64,000 nucleotides of DNA from Pedobacter frigiditerrae (GTDB lineage: Bacteria; Bacteroidota; Bacteroidia; Sphingobacteriales; Sphingobacteriaceae). Below, piece by piece: positions 1 through 8,511 of the stretch. The first letter of the stretch is position 1, and the number at the start of each line of letters is the position of its first letter. Where the stretch lies: contig NZ_SJSK01000006.1 of assembly GCF_004331645.1 (NCBI RefSeq), positions 310,001-374,000 on the forward strand. Reading direction: 5' to 3'. A program made the position numbers and the translations under genes. The notes beneath the pieces were generated by a model. That model was not told the origin of the DNA and did not search any database. It saw nothing but the letters and a program-made list of their open reading frames with translations.

Positions 1-1212
1 TATTAAACGATAGCCTGCTGAATTTGGGTGTAAGCTTAAATCTGTCGGTGGGTCATTTACTTGGTGTTGGTAATCCTCTGGGTCGTGGCCGCCATAAAAA
101 GTAAATTGCCCTTTGCCTATTTCACCATGCAGATAACGCACTTCATTACCACCTTTATTTTCTCCTAAAACCGTAACGTTAGGTTTAACCAAATTCTTTT
201 TAAAGGCGGTAGTTTGCCCCATGAAACCCTTAATCACTTTGTCATGGTCTTGTGTAAGCATAGTAGGTACTAAATCCCATTTGGCAGAAAAGTCAAACAA
301 AGTAAAATAGTCATTACTTTCATTAAAATTTCTGGTTTGGGTTGCATCAATATCAGAAAATTCATATCGCTCAGGATTCATGTCTAATTTAAAATCCTTA
401 AAGGCAACACTTTTATTATAGTCTAACTTTTGTTGTGCATTGACATCAGTTCCGTCACCATCAAACATACTTTCTGCAATGTCTATGCCTTCTGCAGCAA
501 GAGCAATGTCAAAACTATCAGTTCCAGAACACATAGCGAAAAGAAATCCACCACCTGCACAAAATTCCTTAATGTGTTTTGCTACTGCCAATTTCATTTC
601 AGATACTTTCTTAAATCCATTTCTTTTGGCTGCTGCTTCTTGGTATTTCACATCATCCTTGTACCAGGTTGCATTTCTAAAAGAACTCCAAAAGCGCCCA
701 TATTGACCAGTAAAATCTTCATGGTGCAAGTGCAACCAATCGTAACTGGTTAACTTATCCTTTAAAATTTCATCGTCGTAAATAATTTCGTAAGGAATTT
801 CGGCATAGGTTAATACTAAAGTTACGGCATCATCCCACGGTAGTTTGCTTTTTGGAGAATAAACGGCAATTTTGGGAGTTTTCTCCAACTTTACCATTTC
901 CATATTTACATCTGGATTATTGATCTCATTTAAAATTGCATTCACTTTTCCATCGGCTAAAATCTCGTAAGAAACACCACGAACCTTACATTCATCCTCA
1001 ACAATCTTAGTATATTTAACTAAAAAACTTCCGCCTCGGTAATTTAATAACCAGTCTACATCTGCTTGCTGTTTAATACTCCAATAGGCAATGCCATAAG
1101 CCTTTAAGTGGTTTTTCTGACCTTCATCCATATAAATTAATATAGATGAAGCTTTGGCGGCCACAGAAAGGAGAAGAATTGTAAATAATAAAATATATTT
1201 TTTCAGAAACAT
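1..1212 (-). CDS. Secreted protein of the Bacteroidota family usually labelled 'asparagine synthetase B' (3' end outside window)
   Basis: An open frame of 404 codons runs without a stop from the ATG at 1212 to the window edge, so the C-terminus is missing. The protein opens with MFLKKYILLFTILLLSVAAKA, a clear signal peptide, followed by SILIYMDEGQKNHLKAYG. From memory this matches a Bacteroidota family of about 420 residues that databases often call asparagine synthetase B. I see no N-terminal Cys-2 glutaminase and no SGGxDS synthetase loop, so I regard that name as wrong. The middle (VKLEKTPKIAVYSPKSKLPW, then AGGGFLFAMCSG) and the end (GQFTFYGGHDPED) suggest a glutamine-amidotransferase/ThuA-like fold. 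This is inference, and the function is unknown. It is divergent from the cyclophilin gene. Confidence 0.75.
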   Translation of the reverse strand, partial: MFLKKYILLFTILLLSVAAKASSILIYMDEGQKNHLKAYGIAYWSIKQQADVDWLLNYRGGSFLVKYTKIVEDECKVRGVSYEILADGKVNAILNEINNPDVNMEMVKLEKTPKIAVYSPKSKLPWDDAVTLVLTYAEIPYEIIYDDEILKDKLTSYDWLHLHHEDFTGQYGRFWSSFRNATWYKDDVKYQEAAAKRNGFKKVSEMKLAVAKHIKEFCAGGGFLFAMCSGTDSFDIALAAEGIDIAESMFDGDGTDVNAQQKLDYNKSVAFKDFKLDMNPERYEFSDIDATQTRNFNESNDYFTLFDFSAKWDLVPTMLTQDHDKVIKGFMGQTTAFKKNLVKPNVTVLGENKGGNEVRYLHGEIGKGQFTFYGGHDPEDYQHQVNDPPTDLSLHPNSAGYRLI

Positions 1213-1461
1213 AATTTGATGCTTATTACGAATGTATATTTTTTGTAGGCCATTTAAAAATATTTACGTTCATTAAAACGTTAAATTAAAGCAATTGATA
1301 TAGATTTATAATTTCTTGACAGGAAATATACGCTAATACTATAGCTAATCGTTTCAAATTGTTAAATTTGCTCCCCGCAAACTAGAATGATTTATAGTTA
1401 ATATATAAAAGAAACACTCTAGTTTCTAACCGTTAAAAACATTTCAAAGAAAAAATATAAA

Positions 1462-1926
1462 ATGAGTAAAGCAATAATAAAAACCGAAAAAGGTGACATG
1501 ACCGTTGAGTTCTATGATAATGATGCTCCTAAAGCAGTTGCCAATTTTAAAAAATTAGCTAGCGAAGGCTTTTATGATGGAATCGCATTTCACCGTGTAA
1601 TTCCTAATTTTATGGTTCAAGGTGGTTGTCCTAACTCTAAAGATGGTGCAAGCGGTATGGCTGGTACTGGTGGTCCAGGTTACAAAATTGATTGTGAAAC
1701 AAGTGGAGGAAACCAATATCATGATCGCGGTGTTTTATCTATGGCGCATGCTGGTAGAAACACTGGTGGAAGTCAGTTCTTTATCTGCCATAGTAGAGCA
1801 AATACAGCTCATTTAGATGGCGTACACACTGTTTTTGGTAAGGTGACAGAAAATGTAGATATTGTAGACGATATTAGACAAGGTGATAAAATCTTGACGA
1901 TTGAAGTTTTAGAAGAAAACGCGTAA
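1462..1926 (+). CDS. Cyclophilin-type peptidyl-prolyl cis-trans isomerase
   Basis: This 154-residue protein is a single cyclophilin domain with no signal peptide, so it should act in the cytoplasm, catalysing cis-trans isomerisation of X-Pro bonds during folding. The core motif FHRVIPNFMVQGG lies at residues 43-55, with the catalytic Arg at 45. GSQFFI (103-108) and HLDGVHTVFG (117-126) complete the active site; the classical CypA Trp is replaced by His117, as in many bacterial members. Length is typical. A TAAATTTG (1363-1370) upstream fits the Bacteroidota -7 box, but no convincing -33 element is in register. The DUF5606 gene follows 63 bp downstream. The stop codon lies inside a GC-rich inverted repeat. 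Confidence 0.95.
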   Translation: MSKAIIKTEKGDMTVEFYDNDAPKAVANFKKLASEGFYDGIAFHRVIPNFMVQGGCPNSKDGASGMAGTGGPGYKIDCETSGGNQYHDRGVLSMAHAGRNTGGSQFFICHSRANTAHLDGVHTVFGKVTENVDIVDDIRQGDKILTIEVLEENA

Positions 1927-1982
1927 AGCGACTAGCGGCTGACGTCTTGTACGTCTAACGCCCATCGCCCTGCGCTTAACGC
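1921..1982. repeat. GC-rich imperfect palindrome overlapping the cyclophilin stop codon
   Basis: GCGTAAAGCG (1921-1930) and CGCTTAACGC (1973-1982) form inverted arms matching at 9 of 10 positions. Between them is a GC-rich stretch containing AGCGGCTGACGTC and TACGTCTAACGCC. The stop codon TAA (1924-1926) is part of the left arm, and the right arm ends 7 bases before the next gene. Composition differs sharply from the AT-rich flanks. It could be a terminator, an attenuator hairpin or an inserted repeat. Confidence 0.6.
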
Positions 1983-1989
1983 ACAAATT

Positions 1990-2523
1990 ATGAATTTAAG
2001 AGGAATTGTTGCCGTTTCTGGCAGACCAGGTTTATTTAAACTTGTTGGACAAAATAAAGGTGGTTACGTTTTAGAAAGCTTAGATGCACAAAAATTAAAG
2101 ATTGTTGCAAATATTTCTAACACAAAATTAGCTTCGTTAGAAGATATTACCATTTATGGTGAAGATGAGGATTTAAAGTTAATTGATGTTTTAGCAAATA
2201 TTGATGCTAAAAAAGCTACTGCTCCAGACGCTAAGGCTGATAACAACGTGCTAAGAAGTTTCTTTATTGAAGTTGCTCCAAGCCATGATCAAGAAAAAGT
2301 GTATGCTTCAGATATGAAGAAGATTTTAACTTGGTATCACCTTATAAAAGATATGCCTTTATTTACTGAGGCAGCTCCAGGTACAGAAGAAGAAGGTGCC
2401 AAAGGAGATTTAGAAGTGAAGCCAAAAGCTACTCCAAAAGCAAAACCAACCAATGCTAAAGCACCAACTGCAAAATCAGCACCTGCTAAAAAAGCAAGTA
2501 TGACTAGCAAAAAAGGAGTTTAG
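1990..2523 (+). CDS. DUF5606 family protein with Ala/Lys/Pro-rich tail
   Basis: The 177-residue product begins MNLRGIVAVSGRPGLFKLVG, the signature start of the Bacteroidota-specific DUF5606 family, whose function is not established. Residues 1 to about 135 form the conserved globular part. From about 140 onward the chain is low-complexity, rich in Ala, Lys and Pro (KPKATPKAKPTNAKAPTAK), which suggests a flexible basic tail that could bind nucleic acid. No signal peptide or membrane segment is seen. It lies 63 bp downstream of the cyclophilin gene on the same strand and probably shares its transcript, unless the GC-rich hairpin in the gap stops it. A hairpin terminator follows. Confidence 0.85.
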   Translation: MNLRGIVAVSGRPGLFKLVGQNKGGYVLESLDAQKLKIVANISNTKLASLEDITIYGEDEDLKLIDVLANIDAKKATAPDAKADNNVLRSFFIEVAPSHDQEKVYASDMKKILTWYHLIKDMPLFTEAAPGTEEEGAKGDLEVKPKATPKAKPTNAKAPTAKSAPAKKASMTSKKGV

Positions 2524-2544
2524 TTATTTCAAGTACTTTATAAA

Positions 2545-2578
2545 AAAGCACCAGTTTCATTAGAGAGGCTGGTGCTTT
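2545..2578. terminator. Intrinsic terminator between convergent genes
   Basis: AAAGCACCAG (2545-2554) pairs perfectly with CTGGTGCTTT (2569-2578) around a 14-base loop. It is flanked by an A-run on the left and TTTCGTTTTA on the right, so it can act in both directions. It serves the DUF5606 gene on + and the small membrane-protein gene on -. Confidence 0.8.
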
Positions 2579-2582
2579 CGTT

Positions 2583-2723
2583 TTAATGACCAAATGGTCT
2601 GTACATTAAGATTGCTAATGCAACAATTATGATTACAGAAATCCAAATGGCAATATTAATGTATTTTTTCTCTTTTGAAGTATCTGATTTGAAACGATAC
2701 TTTCTTTTATAATCAGGGACCAT
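2583..2723 (-). CDS. Small single-pass membrane protein (46 aa)
   Basis: The ATG at 2723 opens a 46-codon frame ending in TAA at 2583. It is preceded by AAAGGAGG four bases upstream, a strong Shine-Dalgarno sequence that is unusual here because most neighbours have none. The first 21 residues are highly basic and hydrophilic (MVPDYKRKYRFK...). Residues 22-40 form one hydrophobic helix (INIAIWISVIIIVALAILM), and the chain ends MYRPFGH. The predicted product is a small inner-membrane protein with a positively charged cytoplasmic N-terminus. I do not recognise the family. It lies upstream of no same-strand gene within 100 bp and ends at the bidirectional terminator, so it is probably its own unit. 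Confidence 0.65.
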   Translation of the reverse strand: MVPDYKRKYRFKSDTSKEKKYINIAIWISVIIIVALAILMYRPFGH

Positions 2724-2793
2724 AATTCCTCCTTTTTATTTATGATGTTTAGTGCTTTAAAATTCCATAACGTAATTTTTGAACGGAAAGTTT

Positions 2794-3267
2794 TTAAGCA
2801 TGATGATAGGGTTCATTTTTTAAAATTGTAAATGCCCTATATAATTGCTCTACAAAAAATAGCCTAACCATCTGGTGTGAGAAAGTCATGTCTGAAAGTG
2901 AAAGGCTTGTATTAGACCTTTTATAAATACTTTCATCAAAACCATAAGGGCCGCCAATTATAAAAACCAAGTTCTGCACACTTCCAATCATTTGTTTGTT
3001 CAAATATTCAGAAAAAGAAACAGAGCTATGCTTTTTGCCTTTCTCGTCTAATAAAACAACTACATCTGTGGGATTGATTTGTTTAGCAATAAATTCTGCT
3101 TCTTTTGTTTTTTGTTGCGGCTCGGTTAAATTCTTGGTGTTTTTAATATCAGGGATAATAACAATATTGAAATTGATATAATGTTTCAATCTATTCAAAT
3201 ATTTGTCTATTCCTACAATCAAATACTTGTCTTCGGTTTTGCCAACAGCTAGTAATGTTATTTTCAA
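2794..3267 (-). CDS. rlmH: 23S rRNA (pseudouridine1915-N3)-methyltransferase RlmH
   Basis: RlmH is a SPOUT-class, SAM-dependent enzyme that methylates N3 of pseudouridine 1915 in helix 69 of 23S rRNA, acting on assembled ribosomes. The 157 residues match the family's usual length. The SAM-binding knot is visible as VFIIGGPYGF (101-110) and LSLSDMTFSHQMVR (122-135). The start MKITLLAVGKT is typical, and the chain ends in the characteristic YHHA. It lies 25 bp downstream of the large CHU_C protein gene on the same strand, so read-through from that gene is possible. Confidence 0.96.
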   Translation of the reverse strand: MKITLLAVGKTEDKYLIVGIDKYLNRLKHYINFNIVIIPDIKNTKNLTEPQQKTKEAEFIAKQINPTDVVVLLDEKGKKHSSVSFSEYLNKQMIGSVQNLVFIIGGPYGFDESIYKRSNTSLSLSDMTFSHQMVRLFFVEQLYRAFTILKNEPYHHA

Positions 3268-3292
3268 TTCTTATAAGTTTAGAAAGTTAAAA

Positions 3293-6200
3293 TTACCTAA
3301 TTAAGGTAACAGAACCAGTATATTTTACATCTTTATTGCCAACAGTTTTACCCATAATAACATAATAATAAACACCAACACTTACGTCTTTATTCTTGTA
3401 TTTTCCATCCCAGTTATTAAAAATGTCAGTAGTTTGAAATACATTTTCGCCAAGACGATTATAGATGAATAACTGGTATTTTTTTAAGTTAAGTATGGTT
3501 ATGTTTAGCACATCATTTATCCCATCTCCATTGGGAGAGAAAGCATTAGGAACGAAGAGAGAGGCATCTTTTAAAATTAAATCTCCCATTGTTAATGAAT
3601 GCGAACATCCTTCTTCAGCAAATGCTGTTAAAGTAATTTTGTAAATTCCATTTTGAGTAAAAGTGTGTGTTGGGTTAGTTGCCGTAGAGGTTGTTCCGTC
3701 TCCAAAATCCCATAAATAGCTATCAGCGTCTTTTGAATAGTTACTGAAAACTATCGGTAATGGGGCTTCATATTTGCCTGTAATTTTTGGGTCTGTATAA
3801 AATATAGCTTCAGGAACTTTAGCTATAGGTGGAATTTTTATCGATACAACATCGCTTTTGCAATCACCAATTTTGGTGCTAACAAAATAAGTACCTGCTT
3901 GGTCGTAGCTGTTAATCAGAATTTCTATTGAGGAAGTACTTGCAGTAAAACCATTAGGCCCAATCCATTCGTAAGTTAATCCGTCATATTCGGGGATTGA
4001 AAATTTTAAAACTTCACCTAAACAAAACTTAGTTTGATTTGCGGTAATTACAGGCCTTTGTGGTTTAAGTTGAACATCAATTGTTTTCTTGATTATAGAA
4101 GGACAGCCATTTGGTGTAGTTGCTGTTAAAGTAATTTCCTTTAAGCCAGGGGTTGCATAAAATACGTTTGTATTGCCATTTGGAGCAGGTGTTGTAAAAG
4201 AAACTCCAGTCCCAAAATCCCAAACTGCTCCCGTTGTATTTAAAGATTTATTTACAAAAGTGAAACTCTGGTTGGCCAAACAAGGATTGTTAATCACTAT
4301 ATCGAATAAAGCTTCTGGCTTGGCATCTACCACTGGTAATTTAAAAATAACCACATCACTAGGGCAGGAGCCAACTTGCACAAATAGTTTATAATCTCCA
4401 GCATTTTCTGGTCCAGTAATATTTACTTGCGGGTTTTGCAAAGTTGAGGTAAATCCATTTGGTCCAGACCAATTGTATGTAGCCGAATTAACGGTATTAG
4501 CATTTAATTGCAAAATATCTCCTGCACAAAATTTAGTTCCATTTGATGTGATTGTTGGAGCTACTGGTCTAAATTCAACTAATAATGTTTTAGTAACTGT
4601 TGAAATACAACCGCTTGGGCTATTAACGGTTAAGGTGATGTCTTTTGGCCCTTCGATTGAGTAAACAACTGTTTTGTCCCCATTTGGGGCATTTGTAACT
4701 GTGGCACCTATGCCAAAATCCCAAACTGGGTTAATGGCATTTAATGAAGTGTTTTTAAAAGTATAACTCAAATTTGTTTGGCAAAAATTATTGGTTACTA
4801 TATCAAAAAGTGCTTCCGGTTTTGGGTCGATGGAAGGGATATTTATGGTGGTTACATCACTCAAACAATCTCCAACCTGAATGTATAATTGATAATCTCC
4901 AGAATTTTCAGGCCCAGTTATATTCACCTTGGCATTCTGGTCGGTTGAAGTAAATCCATTCGGTCCAGACCAATGGTAAGTAGCAAAATCAACTTTTGGC
5001 GTATTTAAAGTTACTTCGTTACCCGGACAAAATTTTACCGTTGTAGTGGTTATAGTAGGCAATGCTGGTTTTAGCGCAACAAAGAATGTTTTTGTGGCAA
5101 CCACATTACAACCGCTAGCCGTTTTTGCCTCTAGCACCACAGTTTTTTCGCCAGAAGTAGAAAAGGTAATATTGTAAGGGCCAACTCCTGTTGCATTTGC
5201 CATACTTGCTCCTTCACCAAATGTCCATTTAAGTGTATTATAGTTTGTGGCAAGACTTGTAAAAGCATAGGTCTGTTGAGGTGTACAAGAATCTAATTTC
5301 TCCAATTGAATTTCTGATGTCGGTCCAGCAAATTCTGTGTCACCACCAAATTCTATACTAAAACCATTGAGGCCTCCTGAGAAATTATCTACCAATAAGG
5401 CATAATTATGCCCCGCAATTGCATCAACATATCTAACCAAACCATTTTGTGGTATACCAGGAGGACATCCAGATTGTTCAGTTAAATCAGTCTCTGTCAT
5501 GCTTAAACCAGTAATGTAATAAGAGGGGTTGCAAGTTACACCACTTCCAACTGCACATCTAATGGCATTTGCAGCAGTGATTTGGCCACAATTCCCTCCA
5601 GGTCCTAAATCATATAAAACCCAATCAATATCATTTGTAGTAACAGTTGGTGTAATAAGAAAAGTTAGTGGACCAGTTTTTCCAGCTGTCCATCTATACC
5701 ATGCTGAATTGGATTCTACACCTAGACAGGTTCCTACAGTTTCAGTATTACTTGTTCCTGGACCAGTAACATTTAGCTGCGTAAATTTTTCCATACTACA
5801 TAAAATGGAAAACGTGCTGCAATCTTGACCAGGTTGTAGTGGTGGAAAATAGTTATCTACGCAAAGCTTAAAACTACCTTCATTATTGCTTGATGCACTT
5901 ATTCTAATATAATATACTTGGCCGATGGTTAGTCCCCCTTTGTTTAATGTTGTAACATTGCTTGAACTTAACATGGTGCTGAACATTTCTCCTAGCGTAC
6001 CAGTAATCGGGTCTACCGTGTAAAGCGCTACTAATGGGTTAACCAAAGTGTTAGGACTAGCCGCATTTACTTTACCACTAGCCGTTATGGCTACCTCAAA
6101 TTTTAAAGCAGTAAACTTGAACCATACATCTTTGCCTACCGTTCCATTCCAGTTGTTTGGTGAACCATTAAAACTTGGGGTTGCCTCCCAATTGTTATAA

Positions 6201-6337
6201 GCTTGGTCTAAAGAACAAAAAGCATCAGTATTAGATATGTTAATGGCATTTATTAAATCGTCATTTACTGGCGGAACTTTGTGAGCACTCACATTTAGAG
6301 CAAAAAGCAATAGTAAGAGAGTTAGCCAGCGTATCAT
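3293..6337 (-). CDS. Large secreted PKD-repeat protein with type IX secretion (CHU_C / gliding-motility) C-terminal domain
   Basis: The 1014-residue protein starts with a signal peptide (MIRWLTLLLLLFALNVSA). Residues about 30-160 and 175-335 look like jelly-roll pre-peptidase/adhesion modules. From about 360 to 900 there are repeated PKD/Ig-like units with the motifs WSGPNGFTST, NITGPEN and WDFG. Three units recur with a period of roughly 168 residues (about 504 bp), and the first two are nearly identical in places. A last PKD domain (YLWDFGDGTTSTATNPTHTF) precedes the CHU_C sorting domain (VPNAFSPNGDGINDVLNITI ... YNRLGENVFQT ... WDGKY). This tail is known to direct export by the type IX system and surface attachment. 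The predicted role is a cell-surface adhesin or scaffold; no catalytic motif was recognised. Confidence 0.9.
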   Translation of the reverse strand: MIRWLTLLLLLFALNVSAHKVPPVNDDLINAINISNTDAFCSLDQAYNNWEATPSFNGSPNNWNGTVGKDVWFKFTALKFEVAITASGKVNAASPNTLVNPLVALYTVDPITGTLGEMFSTMLSSSNVTTLNKGGLTIGQVYYIRISASSNNEGSFKLCVDNYFPPLQPGQDCSTFSILCSMEKFTQLNVTGPGTSNTETVGTCLGVESNSAWYRWTAGKTGPLTFLITPTVTTNDIDWVLYDLGPGGNCGQITAANAIRCAVGSGVTCNPSYYITGLSMTETDLTEQSGCPPGIPQNGLVRYVDAIAGHNYALLVDNFSGGLNGFSIEFGGDTEFAGPTSEIQLEKLDSCTPQQTYAFTSLATNYNTLKWTFGEGASMANATGVGPYNITFSTSGEKTVVLEAKTASGCNVVATKTFFVALKPALPTITTTTVKFCPGNEVTLNTPKVDFATYHWSGPNGFTSTDQNAKVNITGPENSGDYQLYIQVGDCLSDVTTINIPSIDPKPEALFDIVTNNFCQTNLSYTFKNTSLNAINPVWDFGIGATVTNAPNGDKTVVYSIEGPKDITLTVNSPSGCISTVTKTLLVEFRPVAPTITSNGTKFCAGDILQLNANTVNSATYNWSGPNGFTSTLQNPQVNITGPENAGDYKLFVQVGSCPSDVVIFKLPVVDAKPEALFDIVINNPCLANQSFTFVNKSLNTTGAVWDFGTGVSFTTPAPNGNTNVFYATPGLKEITLTATTPNGCPSIIKKTIDVQLKPQRPVITANQTKFCLGEVLKFSIPEYDGLTYEWIGPNGFTASTSSIEILINSYDQAGTYFVSTKIGDCKSDVVSIKIPPIAKVPEAIFYTDPKITGKYEAPLPIVFSNYSKDADSYLWDFGDGTTSTATNPTHTFTQNGIYKITLTAFAEEGCSHSLTMGDLILKDASLFVPNAFSPNGDGINDVLNITILNLKKYQLFIYNRLGENVFQTTDIFNNWDGKYKNKDVSVGVYYYVIMGKTVGNKDVKYTGSVTLIR

Positions 6338-6428
6338 TTAATAGTATATAAAAACAAAATTAACTATTGATAATTATTAATGTTAAGTTAATAGTAATTT
6401 TCAATCTTCGTAAAGTTAAATGAATTAA

Positions 6429-7763
6429 ATGCTTAAAGCAGCAGATTTTGGGAGTGATTTTTTATGGGGAGTTGCAACAGCTGCCACACAAATAGAAGGA
6501 GCTTCAAATTCCTATGGCAAAGGAATGTCTATTTGGGATATTTTTTCTAAGCGTACAGGAAAGGTAAAAAATGGGCATCAACCTGTAAACGCCTGCGATT
6601 TTTATCATCAGTACAAAAGTGATATTGCTTTAGTAAAAACGCTGGGCTTCAAAGTATTTCGTTTTTCTATTTCTTGGTCTAGGATTTTGCCCCTAGGTAA
6701 AGGTTTGGTTAATGAAGAAGGGATAAGTTTTTATCACCATGTGATAGATGAATGTTTAGTACAAGGAATTATACCTTATGTTACATTATATCATTGGGAT
6801 TTGCCCGAAGAACTATCAAAAAATGGAGGTTGGACATCTTACAGCATCAACTCCGAGTTTAACGAATTTGTGATGTTATGTGCCAGAACTTATGGTGATA
6901 AAGTTAAGAACTGGATCGTAATTAACGAACCTTTTGGCTTTACCTCACTTGGATATATGTTAGGTGTACACGCACCGGGAGAAACAGGTTTAACAAACTT
7001 CTTTTCTGCTGTTAAACATACCGCAATTGCACAAGCAGATGGTGGTAGGATTTTAAGGGCTGAGGTTGGCAAGGCAAATATTGGTACCACTTTCTCTTGC
7101 TCAGAGATTATTCCTTATACACAGAGTGATGCAGACATACTAGCTGCTAAAAGAATTGATTGTTTAATGAACCGTCTATTTGTCGAACCAACTTTGGGCA
7201 TGGGTTTTCCAACTGCGGATTGGGATGTGTTGGAGAAATTTACGGTAAGTCACTCTACCTGGCGTCATAATGAGCGAATGACATTCGATTTCGATTTCAT
7301 TGGCCTGCAAAATTACTTCCCATTGGTTGTTAAGTTCAATGCTTTTATTCCTGTTATACAAGCTTGGGAAGTTAAGGCTAAGTCTCGTAGAAAACCACAT
7401 ACCGCAATGGGCTGGGAGATAAATGCAGATAGCTTTCATAACATCATTAAACAATTTGCGGCTTATCCAATCAAGAATATAATGATTACAGAAAATGGAG
7501 CTGCATTTAAAGATGTTTTAAAGGATGGGAAAGTAATGGATGAAGATAGGATAGCTTATTTCAAATTGTATCTATCAGCGTTGCTTAAAGCCAAAAATGA
7601 AGGCATAAACATTACCGGTTACATGGCCTGGACTTTAATGGACAATTTTGAATGGGCAGAAGGTTATCACGCTCGTTTTGGTTTGGTACATAATGATTTT
7701 AAAACTCAGCAACGAACCATAAAGGATTCTGGTTTTTGGTGGAAGGATTTTTTAACCAAGTAA
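6429..7763 (+). CDS. Glycoside hydrolase family 1 beta-glucosidase
   Basis: This 444-residue GH1 (beta/alpha)8 barrel hydrolyses terminal beta-glucosides or galactosides by the retaining mechanism. FLWGVATAATQIEGA (11-25) carries the sugar-binding Gln of the family, WIVINEP (162-168) holds the acid/base Glu167, and MITENGAA has the nucleophile near Glu355. FEWAEGYHARFG near the C-terminus is the usual aglycone/phosphate-site loop, here W-A-E as in glucosidases rather than the 6-phospho type. No signal peptide is visible, so it is cytoplasmic and would need imported oligosaccharide. It is divergent from the large surface protein, and a small lipoprotein gene follows 22 bp downstream. Confidence 0.95.
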   Translation: MLKAADFGSDFLWGVATAATQIEGASNSYGKGMSIWDIFSKRTGKVKNGHQPVNACDFYHQYKSDIALVKTLGFKVFRFSISWSRILPLGKGLVNEEGISFYHHVIDECLVQGIIPYVTLYHWDLPEELSKNGGWTSYSINSEFNEFVMLCARTYGDKVKNWIVINEPFGFTSLGYMLGVHAPGETGLTNFFSAVKHTAIAQADGGRILRAEVGKANIGTTFSCSEIIPYTQSDADILAAKRIDCLMNRLFVEPTLGMGFPTADWDVLEKFTVSHSTWRHNERMTFDFDFIGLQNYFPLVVKFNAFIPVIQAWEVKAKSRRKPHTAMGWEINADSFHNIIKQFAAYPIKNIMITENGAAFKDVLKDGKVMDEDRIAYFKLYLSALLKAKNEGINITGYMAWTLMDNFEWAEGYHARFGLVHNDFKTQQRTIKDSGFWWKDFLTK

Positions 7764-7785
7764 ATATATTTGATTAAATTTAGGG

Positions 7786-8196
7786 ATGTTAATGATTAGT
7801 ATGAGGATAGCTTTATTTGAATTCTGTTTTGTTTTTACTTTCTGTTTATTGTTTATAGCTTGTGAAGAGAAAGATTTATATAGCTCAAAATCTGAGGATG
7901 AAATAGAAATGAGCAGCCTAAAAATCGAGATTGATAAAATGTCTAGCCAAGTTAGTTGCGACCAAGCAATAGATTGGAAATTTGTAACCATTGGCTCAAA
8001 AGCTTGTGGAGGAGCTAGTGGTTATGTTGCTTATTCTGTAAAAATTGATGAAAAATTATTTTTAGATAAGGTTGACCTATATACGCAGAAACAAAAAGCC
8101 TTTAATATTAAATGGGGGGTTGTATCTGACTGTTCTTTAATAATGCCGCCAAAAGCAGTTGAATGTATTAATGGTAAACCAAAGTTTGTTTACTAG
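7786..8196 (+). CDS. Small secreted lipoprotein of unknown function
   Basis: The 136-residue frame has several candidate starts: ATG at 7786, 7792 or 7801. The last gives MRIALFEFCFVFTFCLLFIA followed by Cys, a typical lipoprotein signal with the lipobox LFIAC. The mature part is short and has conserved-looking cysteines: QVSCDQAIDWKFVTIGSKAC, GG, and later SDCSLIMPPKAVECINGK. The pattern W-K-F-V-x-I-G-x-K-A-C-G-G recurs in small Bacteroidota secreted proteins that I cannot name. Probably tethered to a membrane and disulfide-stabilised. It lies 22 bp after the GH1 gene and 9 bp before the DUF2007 gene on the same strand, so the three may form one transcript. Confidence 0.7.
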   Translation: MLMISMRIALFEFCFVFTFCLLFIACEEKDLYSSKSEDEIEMSSLKIEIDKMSSQVSCDQAIDWKFVTIGSKACGGASGYVAYSVKIDEKLFLDKVDLYTQKQKAFNIKWGVVSDCSLIMPPKAVECINGKPKFVY

Positions 8197-8205
8197 CTTT
8201 GCAAT

Positions 8206-8439
8206 ATGGAAGATAAAATAGTTGTTTATAAAACCTACGAAAACCCAATGGAGGCAAATGTGGTAATGTTGAGGTTGAAAGATGCTGGTTTTAATTGTTT
8301 TTTAACTGGCGAGAATACAGCACTTGTATACCCTGTTTTTGATACTTCAATAAGTGGAATACAACTACATGTATTTGAAAATGAAGTGGAAGAGATAAGC
8401 AAGCTTTTAGCAGAAGAGCCCTTACTAGGCGACGAGTAG
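8206..8439 (+). CDS. DUF2007 domain protein (putative signal-transducing protein)
   Basis: This 77-residue cytoplasmic protein fits DUF2007, a small ferredoxin-like domain that Pfam labels a putative signal-transducing protein. VYKTYENPMEANVVMLRL is the usual start, in which the chain asks for 'span' of two subunits, and GIQLHVFENEVEEISKLLAE is the usual close. Molecular function is not established for the family. It starts 9 bp after the lipoprotein gene, which suggests co-transcription, and ends 32 bp before a strong bidirectional hairpin. No signal peptide or membrane helix is present. Confidence 0.8.
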   Translation: MEDKIVVYKTYENPMEANVVMLRLKDAGFNCFLTGENTALVYPVFDTSISGIQLHVFENEVEEISKLLAEEPLLGDE

Positions 8440-8471
8440 ATTTTGAATAGATTGCAATTACATTTCAAATA

Positions 8472-8507
8472 AAAATCCCATCCTGATTTTACTCAGGATG
8501 GGATTTT
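8472..8507. terminator. Perfect 15-bp stem bidirectional terminator
   Basis: AAAATCCCATCCTGA (8472-8486) pairs perfectly with TCAGGATGGGATTTT (8493-8507) around the loop TTTTAC. It separates the DUF2007 gene (+) from the esterase gene (-) and has A/T tracts on both sides. A near-copy with the same loop follows acn at 11147-11182. Confidence 0.85.
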
Positions 8508-8511
8508 AGTT

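Noticed and set aside
430..753. Plus-strand frames at the left edge
   Set aside because: They are antisense shadows of the secreted-protein gene, which is open over the whole region.
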